A stretch of 64,000 nucleotides of DNA from Whalleya microplaca. Lineage: Eukaryota > Ascomycota > Sordariomycetes > Xylariales > Xylariaceae. The stretch is from positions 124,001 to 188,000 of the forward strand of contig MU385729.1 in assembly GCA_022497155.1 (NCBI GenBank), read 5' to 3'. Below the pieces are notes generated by a model. It saw only the letters and a program-made list of their open reading frames with translations. It did not search any database and was not told where the DNA came from. The position numbers and the translations under genes are program-made. Of this stretch, positions 58,117 through 64,000 are shown in pieces; position 1 is the first letter of the stretch; every line of letters starts with the position of its first letter.

Positions 58117-59452
58117 TTAAGAACAGCTACCGGGTACCGGGCCCGAAGACTTGTCGAAACTCTTCATAGGCTCTAATCCCCATCGGTCGAACATGACCTT
58201 ATCCTCATCCCAGCCGTTGCAGTCCGTCGTCAACATCTTCTCGCCTGTGAAGATGGCGTTCGCACCAGCCATGAAGCATAGGGCTTGCTTCTCTTCCGAC
58301 ATGGTTTTCCTGCCCGCCGCAATCCGGACAATGGTGGCCGGCATAACGAGGCGGGCGGTCGCAATGGTCCTGAGCATACTCGTAAAATCGATCGGCGTCC
58401 GATCACCCAGCGGCGTACCCTTGATAGGCACGAGCGCATTGACGGGGAAACTCTCGGGGTGCTTCGGGAGAGTCGACACGGTATACAGTAAACCAACACG
58501 ATCCTCGGCAGTCTCGCCGAGGCCAAGGATGCCGCCGGAGCAGACGTTGATGCCGGCGTCTCGTACGTAGCTCAGGGTCTGCAACCTCTCGTCATAGGTG
58601 CGAGTCGAAATTACCGACGGGTAGAACTCGCGGCTAGTGTCGACATTGTGGTTGTAGGCCGTCAGGCCAGCCTCCTTGAGCTCGCGGGCCTGATCGCCGT
58701 CGATCATGCCCAGCGTGACACAGACCTCCATGCCCATTCCGCGCACGCCCTGGACCATCTCGGAGATGTTGCGCATGCTGTTCTTGCGCCCGCGCATGTC
58801 GCGCCAGGCCGCCCCCATGCAGAAGCGCGTGCTGCCGTTAGCCTTAGCCGTGCGCGCCGCCGCCAGCACCGCCTCCACGGGCTCGACCTTCTTGGCCTGC
58901 AGCCCCGTGCCCTTCTGGTACCGCGTCGCCTGCGCGCAGTACGAGCAGTCCTCCGTGCACCCGCCCGTCTTGATGTTCATCAGCGTGCACAGCTGGACCT
59001 CGGCCGGGTCGTGGAAGCGTCGGTGCACTAGACTCTGTCATGGAGGATCTGGTGTTATCAGTGGAGTCCGAGGAATGGTATACTCGGGGGAAAGGGGGGC
59101 TACTTACAGCTTGGTGCACCAGGTCCATCAGGGGATGCCCGTAGATCGTTGCGATCTCATCTTTGGTCCAGTTGTTCCTCGGCCGGGTGGCTGAGACGGC
59201 GTCACGCAGGACATCTCGAGTAATAGGTATATCTTGTTCTTGTCTAGTGACAGGGCTGCTGGCAGGGCTAATGGGTATCGTACTGGGAGCATGGAAAGGT
59301 AACTGCTCAGGCTGGCGAGTATCAACTGCTGCAGCGGCATACATGCGAGGACCAGCCGAAGTAGTAGTAGCCGGAAAGGGGCGAGTGCTCCTTCGACCGC
59401 GGGTAGCTAGTCGTGCCGTTAGACGACCAGGGACCAAGCGCGCGCCTCTCAT
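58117..59452 (-). CDS. bioB: Biotin synthase, radical SAM, mitochondrial
   Basis: Two exons read from 59452, 59452-59108 and 59034-58117, give 420 residues. The N-terminus is Arg/Ala/Thr-rich without acidic residues for about 40 residues (MRGARLVPGRLTARLATRGR), a mitochondrial presequence. The catalytic core has the radical-SAM 4Fe-4S motif CTEDCSYC, MGAAWRDMRGRKN, YNHNVDTSREFY, CSGGILGLGET and AAGRKTM with the Arg ligand of the 2Fe-2S cluster. It inserts sulfur into dethiobiotin. The intron joins HQA to SLVHRRFHDP in phase. Its stop lies 69 bases from the stop of the KAPA synthase gene, so the two transcripts probably overlap tail to tail. Confidence 0.96.
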
Positions 59453-60119
59453 GTTAACACAGAGATGAGATCTCGAAAGCTCCAAATCTGGGTGTCAAGG
59501 ATCTGGATTTCGTGCAGATGGAAGGGGTGACAATTCCTTCGAAGAGGGACATACATAACCTATCTGTACATTTTGTTGGGAGCCCAGCCCCGCTAAGTGA
59601 GGGGATCCCGTATAAGTAGCTCATCGCTTGTCCATAGATCGTAGCACATAAAGCAATCAAAGAGTCGCATTAGCACGCAAGCTCCCCGCATATCACTGGT
59701 CATCTTCATTGGACTTGTCGTAACTGGCCCAGCGATCTACACTTTCCTATTCGTCATAACATTGTTGACGAGTGTTTTTTTACATTACTCTGCATCGTCA
59801 CCCCACCTCCTAGCCTACTCAACCCCCTTCACCCGGGCGGTTATTTCTGAACGTCCGACTATTCTTAGTTTGGCTGATTGGCAATGGTTCACAAAGTATA
59901 TAGCTGCTATTTCAGCTATTGAAACATTGTTGACTGTGGCTCTCTGTATGTCTCCTTGGCAATCCTGGCGGCTAGCCCTTCTTCAAACTTAATCAAATCA
60001 GCAGCAGACATTCTAGAGATGTCTAGCTCTCAGTCATTGCCAAGATCTCATATTGAGCCGGATAATGATTGACTTATTCGCGAAAGAGCTAACCCTCGGG
60101 CCTTATATATTCATCATCG
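59453..60119. other. bioB upstream region with a start-less membrane-type frame
   Basis: About 0.67 kb between bioB and the oxidoreductase gene. The right part holds the open frame 59645-59992, described separately. The left part should be the bioB promoter. Confidence 0.5.
59645..59992 (+). pseudogene. Possible fragment of a membrane protein gene
   Basis: A stop-free frame of 115 codons lies between TAG (59642-59644) and TAA (59990-59992). It has no ATG in its first two thirds. It encodes two strongly hydrophobic stretches (ISLVIFIGLVVTGPAIYTFL and YIAAISAIETLLTVALCM) separated by a polar loop. No family was recognised. It could be an internal exon, a gene relic or chance. Confidence 0.3.
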
Positions 60120-61922
60120 CTACAGGACTGGCGTTGACGACGGGTTTGTAATTGACATAGCAATAGTTTGAAGTTCCGGTAAGTGCTCATCATATACACC
60201 TCGAGGTGTGGTGTTATATTGCTTGCACAAATGCGCCGCGCACGCTGTAGCGATCCCATGCTGTCCACCGTTGCCCATGAACTTCGTATTCGAGCTTGCC
60301 ACGTGCGTAGCACTCATGTGTTTCCCAGCCATCATCAAGTTGGAGATATTAACGGAGTAAAGACACCGGAACGGGATGTCGTAAGGTTTCTTGTCTCGTT
60401 CATCCCACTCCCAGAACTTCAGTCGGAAATCATATTTATCGTCTCCGGGATAATGCAGGCAGAATGCTCCCCCATTCTGGACCACAGTGTCGGGGAAAGA
60501 CCTGTGAGTGCGGACATCGTTCTCATTCAAGACGTAGTCGCCCTTGTAACGTCGATATTCGCCTTGTGCAGGCACAAATGCCACCCAATCGAATTCAAGA
60601 TTGGCATAAGTCTCAGGCTCCATCGTTTTGACGTTATAGAAGGTTCCATAAATAGCCCGCAACAGGTGATCACGGATACGTTCTCCTTGCGTATACATAT
60701 CCAGCCACTGACCATACTCCCAAAAGTGGGTGAGAGGATGCTTCATCCTTTTGGCAACAGTCGGATCGGGGACATGACCTGGAGGGATGACCTGAGGACC
60801 TGGTCCGTTCTCGATACCCGGCTTTGTGAGCTGACCACGAAGATCGAAGAAGTCTTTCGCTACGTCGATAGCCCATGGTACCTCGGGGAACGAAACGGGA
60901 GCGTCGGCCATGCGAGTGCGGAAGAAGACAGTGTTTCCATGGTGCATATTGTCACCTTGAATAGGGGCAAGGCTCTCATTATATTCAGCCCGAGCTTCTT
61001 GGCCGAAGAGTGTCTCTGCACCAGCTTGCAACCCGAGGATGGCTGTTCCTGAGCAGTCAATGAAGACTGGCGCCGAAAACCTAGACTCCCGCCCACTGCG
61101 AGCTTCGCGAGCATCGATCGCAAGAATTCGCGCGTCCTTGGTGATGACGTTGTAGACAGTGTATTCCAAGAAAACGGTTGCTGTGGGCTCGGCATCGAGC
61201 AAGGCTTTTGCATATAAATCGCCGTCAGGCGTCCGTTGCGAAAGCTCGTCGACAAGCGGCCCAGTAACACCACGTGGGCTAAGACCAATCTCTACGCTGG
61301 CATTTCCGCCCAAGTATGGACGGTTCTGAACGAGAGCCACGCGGTCTCCAAGCCGTGCCGCGGTTAACGCGGCGGCAGCCCCGGTGACTCCGCCTCCGAC
61401 CACCACGACGTCAAAGGTGCCCGCCTCGGCTGGCTTCGAAGGCAGGCCTCGTAACTTGCGCCGCCATGCTCGGGCGGCTTCGTCCACATCATTCGGGGGA
61501 GGTGTGTCTTCACGACTGAAAAAAATAGCATCACACCGTCCGCAGAATCCCGTAAGGTCGTGCAACGTGAGCCTGATATCGCCACTAGGCAGATTGACGG
61601 TACCTCCATGTTGCCAAGTCCAGTCCTGATCATTAGCACCGAATTCAGGGTTGAGTGCAATGCCATTTACAGAGACCGTGAAACGACCCGGATGAAAACC
61701 GGGCACCCAGTCTTTAGCCCGGACCCATACATTGTACTCGCCAGCATCCGCGACAGATATCGTCGTCGTCGCGTCTTTGACTGGCCTGCCGTTTCCGTGA
61801 GCTAGAAGGTAGGGCGAACCCATCTCGAGATCGAACTGCGAGTCCATGACCCACCCGCCGAAGTCATCGAAGGACTCCGCCTCCACTAGGTAACCTGATT
61901 TTGGGTATGCGTCCATCTTCAT
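60120..61922 (-). CDS. FAD-dependent oxidoreductase with N-terminal carbohydrate-binding-like domain
   Basis: A single exon of 600 residues. Residues 10-135 form a beta-sandwich-like module (YLVEAESFDDFGGWVMDSQF ... YNVWVRAKDWVPG ... GDIRLTLHDLTGFCGRCDAI), similar to galactose-binding/CBM modules. From about 165 a FAD_oxidored domain begins with the dinucleotide motif DVVVVGGGVTGAAAALTAAR and RPYLGGNASVEIG, and ends with LMMAGKHMSATHVA and the QHGIATACAAHLC segment. This two-part architecture is familiar from bacterial proteins (Planctomycetes, Bacteroidetes, Actinobacteria) of unknown substrate. Absence of introns, while nearly every neighbour is spliced, and its place next to AT-rich repeat DNA suggest transfer. 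There is no signal peptide, so it is probably intracellular. It may act on sugars or sugar-like metabolites, but the substrate is unknown. Confidence 0.85.
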   Translation of the reverse strand: MKMDAYPKSGYLVEAESFDDFGGWVMDSQFDLEMGSPYLLAHGNGRPVKDATTTISVADAGEYNVWVRAKDWVPGFHPGRFTVSVNGIALNPEFGANDQDWTWQHGGTVNLPSGDIRLTLHDLTGFCGRCDAIFFSREDTPPPNDVDEAARAWRRKLRGLPSKPAEAGTFDVVVVGGGVTGAAAALTAARLGDRVALVQNRPYLGGNASVEIGLSPRGVTGPLVDELSQRTPDGDLYAKALLDAEPTATVFLEYTVYNVITKDARILAIDAREARSGRESRFSAPVFIDCSGTAILGLQAGAETLFGQEARAEYNESLAPIQGDNMHHGNTVFFRTRMADAPVSFPEVPWAIDVAKDFFDLRGQLTKPGIENGPGPQVIPPGHVPDPTVAKRMKHPLTHFWEYGQWLDMYTQGERIRDHLLRAIYGTFYNVKTMEPETYANLEFDWVAFVPAQGEYRRYKGDYVLNENDVRTHRSFPDTVVQNGGAFCLHYPGDDKYDFRLKFWEWDERDKKPYDIPFRCLYSVNISNLMMAGKHMSATHVASSNTKFMGNGGQHGIATACAAHLCKQYNTTPRGVYDEHLPELQTIAMSITNPSSTPVL

Positions 61923-62167
61923 AAAACAGCTTCGATGATAGGAGCAATATTAGCTGTAATTGTGACTCGTATCAGAGTCTCATGCTGATCAAGAAGGTTG
62001 ACGGCTGTAAAAGTACAAATATCATCCCCTCAAGTGATTCGAGATTCATTAGCTGCGAGTGACCGACTAGTACATATCACTGAAACTATGACGCTGCGAG
62101 ATCTCTATGCTGTTACCAAGATGACAAAGCGCTCCACCTTGGACCCCTTGGAGCACAATTGCCGGGG

Positions 62168-62201
62168 CCGGCGGAGGCATCAAACGTGCCGACTCACAGT
62201 T
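62168..62201 (+). repeat. Left inverted-repeat arm (core)
   Basis: Begins CCGGCGGAGGCATC and ends CCGACTCACAGTT. It pairs with 63129-63162. Confidence 0.85.
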
Positions 62202-63128
62202 CTATGGAGGAGTCCCCGCACCAAGGTTATGGTCAGCCACGCGTCTGAATTTCAGACCGGGGGAATTTCAGATAGCCTTGTTGATTTAATAAGGGTTCCA
62301 AGAGTGTGCCAATAGACATATAATATATTCAGTATATGTTAAAAGCTACAGGCTTTCTGTTTCAATAGTATATTACATCAATAATAATTCCAGATATATT
62401 ACCCCTCCGCACGTAACATATCTAAAGTTTGATTCCAGTACGTGACAATATATAATATCTATACAGGCTTAGTACTTTAACTATACCTTACTTTATTATT
62501 ATCATATATACATAGACATTAACATATATTAGCATAATTGTAGATATTAAATCCATGTACCTAAACCTAAACATGCTGACAATGAATTCCTTGTCTTAAC
62601 AACAACTACCTTTAATGACTGCTCATCGGGTATTTCTAATTCTTCTCAGGGTGACGTTATAAAAGGCTCTCTTGCTGGCTCTTTTAGCTCAAGATCAACA
62701 TATTCAATTCGTAATGCCGTCTGGTGTTGTTGCGACTACCAGTCAGTTGTAGATGCAATGAGGAGGCGTCGAAAGACGGTAGAGGTTATCGACCTTATAG
62801 AAGACCTTTCAGCAGCTGAATCTCTTAAGCTGACAGCTCACTATTTAAATGATTCCTGTAACGAAAAACACAATTATGGCAACCTTGCCACAGGAAGCAA
62901 TTGGAGGCGACTGACTATAACTTTTTAAATGGTCTCCCGTTGCTTTCTGGGGTGGATAGTGAGGTGTACCAATTGATCTATTTAATACGTATTAGTTATA
63001 TATAACCCTTTTTAAAAATTATTTAACATGTGCTTTTTTTAGAGAGAGAGAACATGTCAATAAAAACAACCCTTAAGCTTAAAGTTTGAACCTTTCTGCT
63101 AGCTATAATCTGGTGTGGGAACTCGTAC

Positions 63129-63162
63129 AACTGTGAGTCGGCATGTTTGATGTCTCCGCCGG
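63129..63162 (-). repeat. Right inverted-repeat arm (core)
   Basis: The reverse complement begins CCGGCGGAGACATC and ends CCGACTCACAGTT. It differs from the left arm only at two G/A positions. Confidence 0.85.
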
Positions 63163-63478
63163 AAGGTAAACCACCCGAGGTGGAACAGGAGTCCATCAAT
63201 ATGGAGCAACATCATTGGAGCTTAGGTATTAGAGTGACATTTGATTCCTTAGTAATGTGACGTCTCTAGCTCAACATGAGGTGTTGCTTAGCCTCCAAAG
63301 TGTTCGTCTTCCCCGTCGCTCAAAGATACCATGTTATATCTAGGACATCCATCAGCATCGAAATAGAGATCCGCTAAGCTGTTTCACTAATTGAGTTCGA
63401 GATTTATATCTTCTTTACCGAGTACACTGAGTCTGCAATCCATATGCTCCCTCGCAAATCTAGTCTGAGACCCACACC

Positions 63479-64000
63479 ATGTCCAAGCTCGTCGTCGTTG
63501 TTGGCGCCACTGGCGGCCAAGGGCTTTCTATCGTGATGGCATTTCTCTCCGAACCAGGCTACAAAGTTCGCGGCATCACGCGCAATCCAAACAGCGAGAA
63601 GGCCAAGGCATTGACTGCGAAGGGTGTGGAAATGGTTCAAGGAGAACTTGGAGATCCGACTAGCCTCGAGAGAGCGTTCGAGGGTGCACATATCATCTTC
63701 GGCATGACTGACTACTACGAGGCATTCTACAAGCATGGAAAAGACATTGCAATCGAGACCGAGTTCGGATACGGTCGTAACTTGGCCGACGCGGCGGCGA
63801 AGATTTCCACCCTCAAGCACTACTGTTGGAGTACACTGCCTCCTACTGATGCCATCACCGAAGGCAAGGCTATCGTGCCGCACTTTGAAGGGAAGTCTAA
63901 GGTCGATAAGTATATAAAGGAGCACCTTCCGGACCTTTATAACAAGACGTTGTTTTTCATCTTCACAATTTTCACCGACAACTTTGTGTTGTACGATATA
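63479..64000 (+). CDS. NmrA-like NAD(P)-binding protein, cut by the window end
   Basis: The frame opens at ATG 63479, in the context ACCATG, and stays open to base 64000, giving 174 residues so far. It starts MSKLVVVVGATGGQGLS, the GxxGxxG nucleotide-binding motif of NmrA/atypical short-chain dehydrogenases. It continues with VRGITRNPNSEKAKALTAKG and a GDPTSLERAFEGAHIIFGMT segment typical of the family. Such proteins are redox sensors or ligand-binding regulators; some act in nitrogen repression, others are enzymes of secondary metabolism. The first exon shows no intron within the window. The remaining half of the protein lies outside. Confidence 0.88.
   Translation, partial: MSKLVVVVGATGGQGLSIVMAFLSEPGYKVRGITRNPNSEKAKALTAKGVEMVQGELGDPTSLERAFEGAHIIFGMTDYYEAFYKHGKDIAIETEFGYGRNLADAAAKISTLKHYCWSTLPPTDAITEGKAIVPHFEGKSKVDKYIKEHLPDLYNKTLFFIFTIFTDNFVLYDI

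Larger units (their letters stand above)
62131..63207. mobile_element. Inverted-repeat element, probable decayed DNA transposon or MITE
   Basis: The 34-base stretch at 62168-62201 is matched by the reverse complement of 63129-63162 at 32 of 34 positions, both differences being G/A transitions. Weaker similarity extends the arms inward (to about 62238 and 63098) and outward (to GCTCCA at 62131 and its complement at 63202-63207). The arms flank about 0.9 kb of AT-rich DNA containing a 125-codon stop-free frame (62551-62928). No target-site duplication was found by eye and the superfamily is unknown. Confidence 0.6.
61923..63478. other. AT-rich intergenic region with inverted-repeat element
   Basis: About 1.55 kb. 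Most of it is the element at 62131-63207. The 62290-62560 and 62990-63060 parts are very AT-rich with TATAT words, a composition expected of decayed repeats. Confidence 0.6.

Noticed and set aside
1..64000. CRISPR arrays, operons and ribosome binding sites
   Set aside because: The DNA is eukaryotic with spliced genes. No regularly spaced repeats with unique spacers were seen.

Overview
The window is nuclear DNA of a filamentous ascomycete (Pezizomycotina; a member of the Sordariomycetes is my best guess, from gene content and style only). The evidence is: about twenty protein genes on both strands; short introns (about 46-140 bases) with GT..AG ends and CTAAC/CTGAC-like branch sites; fungal orthologues throughout (PEX11, KAR2/BiP, HBS1, VPS27, CCT5, HUL4, REI1, SFT1, YSC84); and 1-2 kb intergenic stretches rich in microsatellites and TACCTAGGTA-type palindromes. 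I saw no rRNA, tRNA or CRISPR. Exon ends were worked out by hand from splice motifs, reading phase and family knowledge.

Layout. 1-78: 3' end of a PRPP synthetase gene. 1804-2653: PEX11. 5024-6834: GIT1-type glycerophosphodiester/phosphate permease. 8177-10369 (-): ER chaperone KAR2/BiP. 12289-15005 (-): ribosome-rescue GTPase HBS1. 15974-18462 (-): ESCRT-0 subunit VPS27. 19898-23153: rhodanese-containing ubiquitin protease. 24370-26644 (-): long-chain acyl-CoA synthetase. 28663-30573: chaperonin subunit CCT5. 31479-35655 (-): HECT ubiquitin ligase HUL4. 37761-39558: REI1. 39.6-45.5 kb is gene-poor and holds a small spliced secreted-protein gene (41314-41938, -) and a decayed gene (42946-43612, -). 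45514-46194 (-): methionine-R-sulfoxide reductase. 47100-48922: ArfGAP. 49693-50054 (-): SFT1 SNARE. 51212-52742: YSC84/SYLF-SH3 protein.

53442-59452 is a compact biotin cluster. It has a fused dethiobiotin synthetase/DAPA aminotransferase gene (-), a KAPA synthase gene (+) diverging from it across 293 bp, and a biotin synthase gene (-) converging on the KAPA synthase gene with a 69 bp gap. Together they cover pimeloyl thioester to KAPA to DAPA to dethiobiotin to biotin.

The right end looks like accessory DNA. It has a start-less membrane-type reading frame (59645-59992), an intronless 600-residue FAD oxidoreductase of bacterial type (60120-61922, -), an AT-rich inverted-repeat element of about 1.08 kb (62131-63207) enclosing a 125-codon stop-free frame, and an NmrA-like gene cut by the window end. 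The least familiar items are the inverted-repeat element, the small secreted protein, the decayed gene and the bacterial-type oxidoreductase.

Shared themes: ubiquitin and endosomal sorting (VPS27, DOA4-like protease, HUL4, YSC84, ArfGAP, SFT1), protein folding and translation quality control (KAR2, CCT5, HBS1, REI1), and lipid, peroxisome and cofactor metabolism (PEX11, acyl-CoA synthetase, GIT1-like, biotin).
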